DNA of 64,000 nt from G965267335 sp965267335 (GTDB lineage Bacteria; Bacteroidota; Bacteroidia; Cytophagales; JAAEPT01). Both the position numbers and the translations under genes were made by a program. Shown piece by piece: positions 21,001 through 29,769 of the stretch; the first letter of the stretch is position 1, and the number at the start of each line of letters is the position of its first letter. The stretch is taken from assembly GCA_965267335.1 (NCBI GenBank), contig OZ253953.1, positions 2,046,001-2,110,000 on the forward strand. Direction: 5' to 3'. The notes under the pieces were generated by a model that was not told the DNA's origin, searched no databases, and worked only from the letters and a program-made list of their open reading frames with translations.

Positions 21001-21281
21001 TAATCACAGTAAGAGAGCCGATCAAGATACCGAATGTATTTACTCCAAATGGAGACAATGAGAACGAAGTATGGGAGATCAGTGGCTTGACAAGCTATCC
21101 CTCGGCTACGCTGGAAGTATTCAACAGATGGGGGACACCGGTATACAAAGACACAGGAATCATCACTCCTTGGGATGGAATGAGATCAGGAGAGGAGATG
21201 CCGGTAGCGACCTACTACTTCATATTAACATTGACAGCTGATGATGAGCCGATTACAGGGTCAGTGACGCTAGTGAGATAG
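15018..21281 (+). CDS. Giant repeat-containing surface protein with T9SS type B sorting domain
   Basis: A 2087-residue secreted protein. Signal peptide 1-30 (ending FNSFG). Residues about 32-390 look like a beta-propeller-type domain (ANYWYFSTNIGLDF ... LQLGPDGNIYAASQ). PKD/Ig-like domains follow. Residues 777-944 hold two near-identical 84-residue repeats (EKPTDPTITVNPNQTTF...). Residues 948-1735 hold three copies of a 175-residue unit (from TATIS... to ITGLQQQC) with Ig-like linkers. Residues 2002-2087 form the type B sorting domain (PNVFTPNGDNENEVW, EVFNRWG, ATYYF). It is likely exported by T9SS and displayed or released as an adhesin. DNA from about 17.3 kb on is visibly richer in G+C and more repetitive than the 5' part, suggesting expansion or acquisition of the repeat block. 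Confidence 0.9.
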   Translation: MKIRANNLTALRATLVQVIFLITLVFNSFGQGEANYWYFSTNIGLDFNSAPPTVLNAGNPNGAGQTVESSTTVSTAAGDYLFSTNGNYVFDGGLNQVATNLATTTNASQGNIVMPVPGTTDQYYVCTVDAADGGCSGGVPAGSDRGARYRIFTVSGTGAGNLTMGGESTAVSSGVAECQLAVPKTDGSDDFWWIVHERGNNTFKVYSVTAGGISLSSNQSVGFSFGACDYVSVLKSNTCYDQLALAVSGQVHLFDFDASTGTISNPSSTTLAGAYGLEFSTNGDYLYVSTNEVSPQAVYQYDISSGTFGAQSNLGNLSGQLRGGHLQLGPDGNIYAASQKGWNAIGAGEAGPLYIGVITNIDAAGATFTPNYLTVNNNNQFLSMGLPTFLKSYVSSITSVEIDGITASSTTVCEGDNVNLTVAIDGTAAGTATWIIDGGAPIVSASVNHTFSTAGSIPVQVQLTDNCGRPVDETLNIEVLPVQIPTVSTSCPGPSGTGTGPNAANYIWYDAASGGNVLATGASYSPPSAPATVWVEDATPLSGPYTTGATAAQGWGTDATTGDYNFDAAVDVIITEFKVTGALWTGGNFNVDVEIRDGSSTLIASQTGLVIAEMGETTISGLSLVVPAGTNYTMSLTGGSYQPSSGTPASEPGIITVASSDVFYDVVVEEAYPCNQRLQVDFTSCCSQPTPTLSLTTGTNPFCEGDNFTLTASTSESNPVYRWYQDGVEITGHTAATLTVASAALTDAGDYTVEVVSSDGCGASSSASSAVTITVNEKPTDPTITVNPNQTTFCEGETYDLTASSTVGSGTITYTWSGDGSGTTNPLSGTTTAGSYNYIVTATANGCDADNTASQAITVNEKPTDPTITVNPNQTTFCAGEAYDLTASSTVGSGTITYTWSGDGSGTTNPLSGTTTAGSYTYIVTATANGCDADNTASQGITVNAIPTATISGGGDICDDGVTTANLSIDFTGTAPFSVDVERNAGAFSTESTSSDPHTVTTTQDGTYTITNLSDGNCAGTTSGTATVNYYDDVVATASMECDDVNAALANDEFQIRVTVTQGDLASINITELTAHGVNFTDQGGGVWLSDAINEINSVDINVTDANDCNGGVDITGLQQQCSCPATGTITLTGSDPVCPGDNSSLEVQFSTTVGSGPFNVTVTHPISGASTTNSATSPLSITINEVGAYSATIEDVGNGCTVSAIGSVSLSNHTPPTATISGTETICNDGVTTANLSIDFTGTAPFSVDVERNAGAFSTESTSSDPHTVTTTQDGTYTITNLSDGNCAGTTSGTATVSYYDDVVATASMECDDVNAALANDEFQIRVTVTQGDLASINITELTAHGVNFTDQGGGVWLSDAVNELNSVDINVTDANDCNGGIDITGLQQQCTCPTTATATITGTNPICPGGSSTLEVSFAGGTGPFDVTLTEPSGTQNQTSVTSPATFTISDAGTYTATVTNNGDACDANTAGVDLTEHTPPTATISGTETICNDGVTTANLSIDFTGTAPFSVDVERNAGAFSTESTSSDPHTVTTTQDGTYTITNLSDGNCAGTTSGTATVSYYDDVVATASMECDDVNAALANDEFQIRVTVTQGDLASINITELTAHGVNFTDQGGGVWLSDAVNESNTVDINVTDANDCNGGIDITGLQQQCTCPTTATATITGTNPICPGGSSTLEVSFAGGTGPFDVTLTEPSGTQNQTSVTSPATFTISDAGNYTATVTNNGDACDATTTTVTLNHTTPVTPTVDISVDNNPICIGDFPTFTAAGTNHGGTPTYYWYIDGNLDGTSATASYTPSTILFDNQQVQVTVETSETCVTVDTAQSTTIIMDVENTPNPSLSTPSAICEDGQTTITASPTSGTSTLTWFLDGVQRPETGTSVTIDGTEDAGTWTVEEDNGVCPAATSTGVTAQVDNIPGVYAGTDQTFFLGNSITIDGSTTSTSGTISWNPNTELTNETTATPVFTPTTGTIYTLEMTVTDGACTATDEVVITVREPIKIPNVFTPNGDNENEVWEISGLTSYPSATLEVFNRWGTPVYKDTGIITPWDGMRSGEEMPVATYYFILTLTADDEPITGSVTLVR
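17346..17849 (+). repeat. Two tandem 252-bp in-frame repeats
   Basis: Two adjacent copies (17346-17597 and 17598-17849) inside the giant surface protein, each encoding 84 residues beginning EKPTDPTITVNPNQTTFC (second copy ends into the next domain). DNA identity is very high with mostly silent differences, indicating recent duplication or gene conversion. Confidence 0.9.
17859..20225 (+). repeat. Three long-period in-frame repeats (about 800 bp period)
   Basis: Copies of a 525-bp core lie at 17859-18383, 18669-19193 and 19467-19991 (periods 810 and 798 bp). The cores encode an Ig-like pair with STSSDPHTVTTTQDGTYTI and LTAHGVNFTDQGGGVW. The linker after copies 2 and 3 (to about 19430 and 20225) is also near identical, so copies 2 and 3 are related over almost the whole period. 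Recombination between copies would change protein length in steps of about 266-270 residues. Confidence 0.9.
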
Positions 21282-21313
21282 AGTAAAGAATTAAGAGGTA
21301 AGACTTAAGACAA

Positions 21314-21366
21314 AAGACTTAAGATTTAAGAAATAGGACAATCTTGAATCTTAAGTCTTATTTTTT
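21314..21366 (+). terminator. Rho-independent terminator after the giant surface-protein gene
   Basis: Perfect 13-bp arms AAGACTTAAGATT (21314-21326) and AATCTTAAGTCTT (21347-21359) with a 20-nt loop, followed by A and six T residues. It lies 32 bp after the stop codon. Confidence 0.8.
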
Positions 21367-21500
21367 AATCAGAATCGTATTATTCGTTAATAGATTTAGG
21401 AGTAGTCCCGAAGGTGACATAAGACTATTCTGGCAGTTTTTATTTTTTAAGCCGTTCGATTCTTAGAAAAGGCTACAGAACACCGAACACGAAATGTGAA

Positions 21501-22014
21501 TCAATCAAACAATTTAACAATCCAATAATTCAACAATAGAAACAATTAAGCAATAGAGCAATTTAACAATTAAACAATAGAGCAATTTAATAATTCAGCA
21601 ATTCAACAATAGAAACAATCAAGCAATAGAGCAATTTAACAATAGAACAATCCAACAATCCAACAATAAAACAATAGAAGCAATTCAACAATTTAATAAT
21701 TCAACAATAGAGCAAGTAAGAACGAGGAATATCGAACAAGGATTTTAGATTAATTAAATAATAGAGCAATTCAACAATTTAATAATTCAACAATAGAATA
21801 AGTAAGAACAAGGAATACCGAACAAGGAACACTGATTTTAGATTAATTAAATAATAGAGCAATTCAACAATTTAATAATTCAACAATAGAATAAGTAAGA
21901 ACAAGGAATAACGAACAAGGAACACTGATTTTAGATTAATTAAATAATATAACAATCAAGCAATAGAGCAATTTAATAATTCAACAATTCAACAATAAAA
22001 ACAATTCAACAATC
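21501..22014. repeat. Intergenic simple-sequence and tandem repeat block
   Basis: About 0.5 kb built almost wholly from variants of CAATTCAACAAT, CAATTTAATAATT and AATAGAGCAA. Within it, 21681-21950 is a higher-order tandem of three units (starting at 21681, 21767 and 21860; 86-93 bp) that share GATTAATTAAATAAT and GTAAGAACAAGGAATACCGA. The block contains no plausible gene and almost no G+C. It lies between the terminator of one giant surface gene and the leader of the next. Confidence 0.85.
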
Positions 22015-22357
22015 CCACCTAAAGACCATAAAATTCATCTGGTGACAAGCATGATTTAAGTCTCTGAATTAGAGATGCTAACATTTGTGCATATATGCAA
22101 CTGGCTTGCCCTTTTTAAAACCTTCTTATCTATTTCCCGTAAATCAACCCTGAGCACACTAGAGACTACTTTATTCTTCATTTTACTTATAATACAAAGT
22201 TTAACTATATGATTTACGTTGCGTTTGAGAACCATACTACTATCTCAAAACAAAAGTTGGTACTGAAGAGGGATTTGTTTTGATGTTTGGTCTTTATTCG
22301 CCCCGAAGGTCATGTTAGTGTTTGATTAATGGAAAAGTGGTGAAAAAATGATGACTT

Positions 22358-22372
22358 GGAACTAAAGTGATA
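22358..22372 (+). promoter_or_regulatory. Shared upstream element, copy 2 (GGAACTAAAGTGATA)
   Basis: Matches GGWACTWAAGTGRTA, 238 bp before the ATG at 22596. Similarity to copy 1 extends on both sides (ACTT before; GTG-AAAAAC-CTTTT-ATT after), over roughly 75 bp with small gaps, more than expected by chance between two intergenic regions. Confidence 0.45.
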
Positions 22373-22595
22373 CAGGTAAGCTGTAAATAGTGAAAAACCC
22401 TTTTAATTGGATTGAATTGAAGTTTTTGTAGAAATTATAACGGGAAAAACGCATAAAAAATAAGGGGTGTTTTGACCGAGAATAAGATGATACAGTCATA
22501 TAAAAATTGTAATAGGAGTGTTTAAAGGTTTTCTTAACCATAGCGCAAACATAGTGTGTGGATTCTTAAGAACAACCTATATAACACTTACAACC

Positions 22596-25500
22596 ATGAC
22601 ACATCTAATTCGAATTCAACCTAAAGTCTTTGCCTCCAGGGCGAAGCAGTTACTACAGCTGATTGCATTGGTCGTTATGATTAATGAATCCGCTTTTGGA
22701 CAGACGTTTACCGTAACAAACAATTCTGTAACCGATACATGGCAGGCCGCTTGTGGTAACCCAACAGCTTTAACAAGCGGGACATTTGTTGAGGGTATCA
22801 GGCAAGCTAATCAAGGGCTAATTACGGATATAGTTTTTTCCGGTCCAATGACAATTGATCTAACTCCAAGATCAAGCACTGTAGAGTTGTGTGCGAATGG
22901 AGTAACGATTACAGGATCTCCAGGAGTTGTTATTCAGTGTACATCAAACTGGTTAGATTGTTTTACGATTTCCGGAGATAATAATATACTACAGGATATT
23001 ACTTTTAATGGCTCAATTATAATAAATGGAGGTTCCGGTAATCTAATTGATAACATTTCCATGACCTACAGTAATAATAATCTGCAATCGATTGATGGAA
23101 TTGAAATCACCAATAACTCAGATAATAATACTGTTAGTAATTGTGTGCTTAATTATTCAGCTGCAACAGGTAGTAATAGACACGCTATTTTTATCGAAGA
23201 TTTTAGTGATGATAATACGGTAGACAATTGTCAAATTGATGGTTTTTTAAATGGTGTGTTTATCGGGACTGACCCAAGTGCTCCATCTCCTAATCCAGTT
23301 TTTAATAACATCGTACAGAATTCTACCATTACAAATGCTCTGAATATGGGGATTTATGTTCTGGGAAACACACCGAGAAACACACAGCTGCTAAATAATG
23401 ATATATCGAACTCAACGTATTCCAATATTTTCTTTAGTGGCAACGCCAGCGCATCAGGAAATATCGCTAAAGGGAATATTTGTCACAGTTCTGGACATGG
23501 TATTGCAGTTCTGGACGCTTCAGGAATTGAAATAGATAGTAACTCATGTCATTCAAATAATCTAAATGGGATTAATATAGAAGGTTCAAATAACTCCCTA
23601 ATTACTAGAAACATTATTGGATCCGATTTTACGGAGACTGCTGATTTAGGGAATCTTGGAAATGGAATAGAAATCCGCACGGGAACCGGACATATTATTG
23701 GTGGTATAGATTTGGGTAATGTTATTGTATATAACGGTAATGCGGATCAGGGTGGTGTTACCAATGGAACTGCAAGGGGCTTTGGGATTACATTTTTTGA
23801 TGGAGTAAGAAACTCCCAAATTTTAGGTAATGTTGTTGGGACCAATAGAGCAGGTACATCCACTTCAGGAGGTAATTTTTTATCTGGGATTAATATTGAA
23901 CGAAACACCGCAACAAGTCTTGATGATAATAATGTAATAGGTGGTTTAACTGATGGGGAAGAGAATTTGGTTGGAAATAATGGATTCGCATCAGCTATAA
24001 ATGCTAGCATAGCTGAGAGATCGGGGATTCAAATTTGGTCATCCAATGCCAATACTATTCTCGGAAATTTTATAGGTACTAACGGGGCAGGAAGTTTAAT
24101 TGCCAATAACTACGATGGAATTACCTTGAATGGTTCTTATCGTAATACAATAGGAGGAGGGACGTTGACTGCTTCAAATATCATCGCTGGAAGTGTAAAC
24201 GGAATTGGATTGAGAACAAATTTTAACGGAAGGGAAAGTGACGATAATATAATCCAGGGCAATGTTATTGGTACCGACTTATTAGGTACTTCGGGCTTAG
24301 GTGCATCATCTGCTGGGATTTCTATTGAAGGTGGAAGTAACAACGTTATCGGAGGAACCGCTTCTATTTTAGAAGGTAATGCCATTGTTGGAAGTGGAGG
24401 ACCAGGAATCTTTTTACAAGCGAATTGGAATGCTACGGTAAATCCAAGTAATAACGAAATCTATAATAACCAAATTGGAAACGTAACAGGATCAGACCCA
24501 AATTTTGAAAACAATGGGAACGGTATCTTAATAAATGCTGGATCGAATAATATCATAGGAGCAATTGGGTCACCCAACGTCATTGCGAACAAACTTGCTT
24601 CTAATGCCGCAATACAGGTGGAAGGAGCTTCAACAGACAATAACACCATTGTCGGAAATAGCACCTTCTGTAATGCAGGTAGAGGGATAGAATTAAATAA
24701 TACAGGGAATAATAATTTTGCTAGCTCAGGATCAGGTGCATCAGCTGAGTTATATGTGAATAGTGCTACTGGTCCCAACTGGGAAGGTATCGCTCCTGCG
24801 AATGCCACTATCCACGTATATGAAATGAACGTTTGTAACGCATGTTCAAACGTTGATGGTGGAACACAGCAAGGAGAAACGTATTTGGGAACCACAACCG
24901 CTGACGCTTCAGGAAATTGGTCTTATACATCTGCTTCAAGCATCGTAGTTACCGCTACAGACGCCAACGGAAACACCTCTGAATTCTCTCAGTGTGTAAC
25001 CGTATGTACAGCACCTCCTTCAGCTTCAATATCTCCGGCTTCAACGCAGCAGATTTGCCAGGGAGAATCGGTTACGCTTACGGCATCACCTTCTGGTTAC
25101 TATTATTATTGGTATAATGGCTCCACCGAGGTGCAATCGGGTACTACCGAGACCTATGTGGCCAGTACGAGTGGAGATTATACGGTGGTAGTGGCTGATC
25201 CGTCAGATCCTACAAATGTGACTTGTCAGGTAACTTCTTCCGCTACAACGGTAACTGTGAATCCACTACCGGATCCTGGATCAATAACCGGAAATGATAA
25301 TGTGTGTGATGGTTATACCGAATCTTATATGTCAACCGTAACAGGTGTGACATACGATTGGTCAACCACTTCAGGTAGCTTGGCTTCAGCTAATGGCTCT
25401 CAAACGATAGATATTGACTACTCAGGAGCTTCCAATGGTACAATTACCCTTGAAGTGACAGATGGAAATAGCTGTTCGGCAACTACTACATTAGATATAA

Positions 25501-27662
25501 CGGTTAATGCTACTCCAAATACCACGGGTATTGCAGGAGTTGATGATGTATGTGAAGGGACTACTGGAGAAATATTTACAGCATCGAGTGACTTTGGAAC
25601 TTCATATTCGTGGACAGTAAGTGGCGATGCAACTTTCGTTACCGGACCGGGTGCTGATCAAATTACTGTTGATTTCGGAACGACTGATCCCATTACTATT
25701 ACTGCAGTTGCTAGTGCAGGAGGTTGTACGGATTTGACCGAAGCAAGTAAGTCTGTTAACGTGAATGCTAATCCAACTACACCGGTAATCAATGGAACTA
25801 CTCCCGTAGCATGTAACACAGGTGGATACAATTTCGCAGTGGCTACAGATAATTCTGGTTCCGGTGCGACATATCAATGGACCGGACCTGCAGGTTCAAC
25901 CGTAAATAGCCCTACTTCACCGTCTACTACGATTGACTTTGGAACTAGTTCAGGAAGCGTGACAGTTGTTGAAACCTCAGCAGCAGGGTGTGAAAGTGGT
26001 ACGGCTACGTTTGCTGTCACGGTAACAGGTTGTGGTTTGGAAGCAAATTTCTCAGTTAGTTCGGATTCAGTATGTGAAGGGGGAACCATCACCTTTACAG
26101 ATCAATCATCATCAACGAGTGGAACAATAGATACCTGGGATTGGGATTTTGGAACGGGAGCAAATCCACCGACTGCGACAGGTGTCGGACCGCACACAGT
26201 TACTTATAGCACCGCTGGTACACCAACTGTTTCATTGACTGTTACGGAAGGCGTGGCGAGCGATGATACTGTTGCAACGTCTGTGATTACTGTCAACCCT
26301 GTACCATCTTCACCGGGTACGATAACCGGATCATCAGTTGTTTGTGAAAATGAAACGGGCGTTCAATATGACCTTGCTCCTTCGAATGCATCCTCCACCT
26401 ACACATGGACTTCTCCGGGCACTATTCAGCCAGGAGGTAATATTGGCCCTGGTAATGACCAGATATTCGTAGACTTCGGCACCTCTGGTGGTCAGGTCAC
26501 AGTATTTGAAACTACAGTTTCGGGCTGTGAAAGCCCGGTAGCTACATTTGATGTCACTATTGATGGCCCTCCAACTATTACAGGTCCTATTGATGTGCCT
26601 TCTGGTGTGATTTGCGATGCTGCAAGCGGGTCAACTTACGACTTCAGTGTCGCTGCTGTGGATGATGAAGACTTAATTACCTGGACCGTGCCGGCCGGAG
26701 CGAACATAGTTTCAGGTCAGGGAACAGAAAGTATTACTGTTGACTTTGGTACTTTAAGTGGTAACCAAACCATTTCCATAGAAGCTTCTAATACTTGTGG
26801 TACTGATGACTTAACGAGTTCTACCTTCAGTATAACGGAATCAGAAAACCCACAGGTGTTTATTGATGGAGGTGATGACCCCGTTTGTGGGAATACTTCT
26901 ATAACCTTCGATGCACTTATTAATTTCACCGATGCTGGAGCTACATTCGTTTGGTATATCGATGGAGTTGCTCAGGCTGGACAGACCTCGGACCAATTTA
27001 TATTAAGTGCTCCAGTTGATGGTCAACAGGTAACTGTTGAAGTTATTCCATCACTAAGTTGTTTGACTAAAGCTTCTGATACTTCTTCAGCAACTACTGT
27101 TTCAGTACTACCTACTCCATTTGCAGAAGCAGGCCCGGATCAGACATTAACAGATTTGGAGGAAATTGAGCTAAGCACGGATGAGTACCAGACATCTACA
27201 GCCACTGGTGTAACCTATGCCTGGACATCTTCAATTGATAATGGAGAGATTGATAATCCGAACCCGGCTACATTACTGGAAGAAGTTACGGCTAACCCTA
27301 CCGCGGATGTAACGACTTACTATCTCCTTGTTGATAATGGAACTTGTACGGACCTCGACTCCATGCAAGTGTTCATTGACTTCTTAGTTTGGATACCAAG
27401 CGGATTCTCTCCTAACAATGATGACAATAACGATTTCTTCCAAATTCATAACATTGACAAATACCCCGGAAACCGAGTAGAGGTTTATAACAGATGGGGT
27501 AGCCTGGTTTATGAGGCTGACGATTATGGAGTAAATGGTGGTCCACTTTGGGATGGTACCCATAATGGGCAAGACTTGCCAATGGCCACCTATTATTACA
27601 TTGTAACACTTAATGACGAATCCGGACAGCAACTTGCCGGCCCGGTGACGATCATAAAATGA
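22596..27662 (+). CDS. Giant beta-helix/PKD surface protein with T9SS type B sorting domain
   Basis: A 1688-residue secreted protein. A basic N-terminus and hydrophobic signal (LLQLIALVVMINESAFGQ, about 18-35) are followed by a very long right-handed parallel beta-helix (about 60-700), marked by repeated NNxIxGN-type turns and GNxIGT rungs. Ig/PKD-like domains come next (VCEGGTITFTDQSSST and the following GTIDTWDWDFG) and the type B sorting domain ends the protein (WIPSGFSPNNDDNNDFFQI, VYNRWGSLVY, ATYYYIV). The ATG at 22596 is preferred to the GTG at 22518. It is the first gene of a tight same-strand cluster through 35802, and its C-terminal region is closely related to the partial gene at the right edge of the window. 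Confidence 0.9.
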   Translation: MTHLIRIQPKVFASRAKQLLQLIALVVMINESAFGQTFTVTNNSVTDTWQAACGNPTALTSGTFVEGIRQANQGLITDIVFSGPMTIDLTPRSSTVELCANGVTITGSPGVVIQCTSNWLDCFTISGDNNILQDITFNGSIIINGGSGNLIDNISMTYSNNNLQSIDGIEITNNSDNNTVSNCVLNYSAATGSNRHAIFIEDFSDDNTVDNCQIDGFLNGVFIGTDPSAPSPNPVFNNIVQNSTITNALNMGIYVLGNTPRNTQLLNNDISNSTYSNIFFSGNASASGNIAKGNICHSSGHGIAVLDASGIEIDSNSCHSNNLNGINIEGSNNSLITRNIIGSDFTETADLGNLGNGIEIRTGTGHIIGGIDLGNVIVYNGNADQGGVTNGTARGFGITFFDGVRNSQILGNVVGTNRAGTSTSGGNFLSGINIERNTATSLDDNNVIGGLTDGEENLVGNNGFASAINASIAERSGIQIWSSNANTILGNFIGTNGAGSLIANNYDGITLNGSYRNTIGGGTLTASNIIAGSVNGIGLRTNFNGRESDDNIIQGNVIGTDLLGTSGLGASSAGISIEGGSNNVIGGTASILEGNAIVGSGGPGIFLQANWNATVNPSNNEIYNNQIGNVTGSDPNFENNGNGILINAGSNNIIGAIGSPNVIANKLASNAAIQVEGASTDNNTIVGNSTFCNAGRGIELNNTGNNNFASSGSGASAELYVNSATGPNWEGIAPANATIHVYEMNVCNACSNVDGGTQQGETYLGTTTADASGNWSYTSASSIVVTATDANGNTSEFSQCVTVCTAPPSASISPASTQQICQGESVTLTASPSGYYYYWYNGSTEVQSGTTETYVASTSGDYTVVVADPSDPTNVTCQVTSSATTVTVNPLPDPGSITGNDNVCDGYTESYMSTVTGVTYDWSTTSGSLASANGSQTIDIDYSGASNGTITLEVTDGNSCSATTTLDITVNATPNTTGIAGVDDVCEGTTGEIFTASSDFGTSYSWTVSGDATFVTGPGADQITVDFGTTDPITITAVASAGGCTDLTEASKSVNVNANPTTPVINGTTPVACNTGGYNFAVATDNSGSGATYQWTGPAGSTVNSPTSPSTTIDFGTSSGSVTVVETSAAGCESGTATFAVTVTGCGLEANFSVSSDSVCEGGTITFTDQSSSTSGTIDTWDWDFGTGANPPTATGVGPHTVTYSTAGTPTVSLTVTEGVASDDTVATSVITVNPVPSSPGTITGSSVVCENETGVQYDLAPSNASSTYTWTSPGTIQPGGNIGPGNDQIFVDFGTSGGQVTVFETTVSGCESPVATFDVTIDGPPTITGPIDVPSGVICDAASGSTYDFSVAAVDDEDLITWTVPAGANIVSGQGTESITVDFGTLSGNQTISIEASNTCGTDDLTSSTFSITESENPQVFIDGGDDPVCGNTSITFDALINFTDAGATFVWYIDGVAQAGQTSDQFILSAPVDGQQVTVEVIPSLSCLTKASDTSSATTVSVLPTPFAEAGPDQTLTDLEEIELSTDEYQTSTATGVTYAWTSSIDNGEIDNPNPATLLEEVTANPTADVTTYYLLVDNGTCTDLDSMQVFIDFLVWIPSGFSPNNDDNNDFFQIHNIDKYPGNRVEVYNRWGSLVYEADDYGVNGGPLWDGTHNGQDLPMATYYYIVTLNDESGQQLAGPVTIIK

Positions 27663-27693
27663 TAAACTGTTTAATTATATAACCCAAAAGTTG

Positions 27694-29757
27694 ATGACAT
27701 TGAAAAAACAAATATGTGCAGCTGTGATGTTGGGTTCTGTTTCTTACATGGCCAATGCCGGGGGACCATTAGACTCTCTTGATATTAAGTCAAGGATGCT
27801 CTACTCCGACCCGGGTAGTTCAGCAAGGGCAGAGGCAACACACCTGATGCGCAAACCGGGAAGCCTGGGGCTTATAGTCGGTACATCACCTTACACCTCC
27901 AACATACTGATGTCCAAAGTAGGGACGACCAGTAGTGGAATCAGTTATTACCTGAATAGTTTTGGTAATAATGCTGAAGGTGAAGGCGGTATGCCAGGTA
28001 AAGAACTAAAAGTATCAGGGGTAGTACGGCTAATGTCTTACTACCGAGCTATGCAAAAGTACTACGATGACATGACCACGAGTCCTCGTAACCTATCCTT
28101 TACCGATTACCCGATTTCAAACATTGGAAGCTCCAACTTTGGTGGCTATCCCAACCTTGAATTGAACTTAGGTTCATCTCTATCCAAACGTTTTAATTTT
28201 AATGTAGGATATTCAATGAGCCATGCGTTTACAGGTGACCCTGATGCCGCACGTACACTTAGTTCACTTCAAAACCTGACCTTTACCGGAAACTGGAGTT
28301 CGGGCCTTGTTCGCTCAAGCTTGTCTGCGGGTGGTGTTATGTGGCCTAGCTTAAGCAGGTTCACCATGGGGCAACCTTTCTATAGAGAAAACTACTTCTA
28401 TAGATTGCCTTGGGATTGGCATAGAAGATCGTTTGAGAGATATACAGAGTACTACGACCTATCTCAAAATATGGATATCCCAACCTTTGGAAGGTCACCG
28501 TTTAAAGGTGTGATCTTGAATACTGAGGTACTACCATGGGCAACTCAATTTACTGCGCTTTATGGTAGAACTAACCGTAACGTGATTTTCTCTAATCAGG
28601 CAACCGGATTTCCATCGCAAACTTATGCTTTGCGGGTATCTAAAAATGTCTTCGAAAGATGGATTGAAGGTGATGTTGGTTTGACCTACTATAAAAAAGA
28701 TGCGGACACTGATCGAATTAGTGACATCGCTGATGATGCAGAAATCTATTCATTGGATTGGAATGTGAAGCACAGAGGATATAGGTCTGTGACAGACATT
28801 GGTTTAGGTAGAATTGTAAACCCTTCGTCCACCGGAGACTGGGGATTGGCATTCTCGACCAAACTTGAGTTTACCAGAAAGCTCTCTCCTTATCCTGTAT
28901 CAGTAGAATATTACAATATCGATCACGATATTGCCAGTATAGATGGTAGCATCATCAATTCCAACGCGAGTTATGAGGATGGTGGGGTGCTCAACGAGTT
29001 TATCTATGACAACATGTTATTGATAAACCTCAACCCTGAAGTCGGTATGATTTCAAATAACCGTCATGGAATTAACCTGAAAGCTGAAGCCACTTTTGGT
29101 GATTTAAAAGTAGAACTTGGTTACGCGATGAGTCAGGAAAGGGAAAATATTTATGATACGATTACTTTCCAACACAGGGCCAATGCATTTAGCAGATCAA
29201 GATTTACGCCTTGGTTTCAGGCATCAGGTCCTTACAAGAGAATCAAGAGTTACTGGTTAACAACATTTGAAACGGTGACAGTGACTGACGAAGCAAATGG
29301 AATTGCGACCGATTATAAAAAAGGATTCAACCAGTTAGAGCTCCTATTGAAGTATAAAACAAATCTATTGGCTAAGCAACTAGTAGTTTTATTATTCAAT
29401 AACTACGGTTCTATTCAGGACGGTTTTAGCATAGCTCCGGAAATGAGCGATAATGCTTTTATTAGAACTATGTATCAGGACTTGACCGTGGCATACAAGC
29501 TTGGTAGAAACTACAACATTGTCCTCAACGGAAGCTGGGAAAGCAACAAAGGTAACAACAGAACCCAACTCTCTGATGAGAATGGCAAGCCGATCGATCA
29601 AACAGGGTGGTCATTTGCCATGGGTATAGATTACGATTTAACGAAAACGGCCAACGTGCACCTAAGACATAAGTGGTATGCACATGAAGACAAGAACTTC
29701 GTGTTGGACGAATTTCAAGGAACCGAAACAGTATTTGAATTTAAATTATTCTTCTAA
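27694..29757 (+). CDS. Outer-membrane beta-barrel protein of unknown family
   Basis: A 687-residue protein, signal peptide ending near SYMANAGG. The mature part is dominated by amphipathic beta-strands (LGSSLSKRFNFNVGYSMSH, LAFSTKLEFTRKLSPYPVSV) and ends in phenylalanine (FEFKLFF), as outer-membrane barrels do. I do not recognise the family; it is not a plain PorP/SprF protein, being twice as long. A TTG at 27691 precedes the chosen ATG. Position directly after a giant type B cargo gene (31 bp) is where a PorP/SprF-type partner often sits, so it may serve as an export or anchoring partner. That is inference. Confidence 0.7.
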   Translation: MTLKKQICAAVMLGSVSYMANAGGPLDSLDIKSRMLYSDPGSSARAEATHLMRKPGSLGLIVGTSPYTSNILMSKVGTTSSGISYYLNSFGNNAEGEGGMPGKELKVSGVVRLMSYYRAMQKYYDDMTTSPRNLSFTDYPISNIGSSNFGGYPNLELNLGSSLSKRFNFNVGYSMSHAFTGDPDAARTLSSLQNLTFTGNWSSGLVRSSLSAGGVMWPSLSRFTMGQPFYRENYFYRLPWDWHRRSFERYTEYYDLSQNMDIPTFGRSPFKGVILNTEVLPWATQFTALYGRTNRNVIFSNQATGFPSQTYALRVSKNVFERWIEGDVGLTYYKKDADTDRISDIADDAEIYSLDWNVKHRGYRSVTDIGLGRIVNPSSTGDWGLAFSTKLEFTRKLSPYPVSVEYYNIDHDIASIDGSIINSNASYEDGGVLNEFIYDNMLLINLNPEVGMISNNRHGINLKAEATFGDLKVELGYAMSQERENIYDTITFQHRANAFSRSRFTPWFQASGPYKRIKSYWLTTFETVTVTDEANGIATDYKKGFNQLELLLKYKTNLLAKQLVVLLFNNYGSIQDGFSIAPEMSDNAFIRTMYQDLTVAYKLGRNYNIVLNGSWESNKGNNRTQLSDENGKPIDQTGWSFAMGIDYDLTKTANVHLRHKWYAHEDKNFVLDEFQGTETVFEFKLFF

Positions 29758-29769
29758 TAGCGATAAATC

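Larger units (their letters stand above)
21367..22595. other. 1.2-kb intergenic region between two giant surface-protein genes
   Basis: It consists of the repeat block (21501-22014) and about 580 bp of ordinary A+T-rich leader DNA. No supported gene. The sequence CCCGAAGGT occurs twice (near 21400 and 22300). The leader holds the shared element at 22358-22372 and its companion GAAAAACCCTTTTAATTGG at 22392-22410. The reading frame of the downstream gene extends to a GTG at 22518, but the ATG at 22596 is preferred. Confidence 0.5.

Noticed and set aside
21501..22014. CRISPR-like array
   Set aside because: Repeat units are variable, simple-sequence A+T, without constant repeats and unique spacers, and there is no cas gene.
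22518..22595. GTG start extending the giant beta-helix gene
   Set aside because: The added 26 residues (MFKGFLNHSANIVCGF...) delay the signal peptide; ATG at 22596 gives a normal one.
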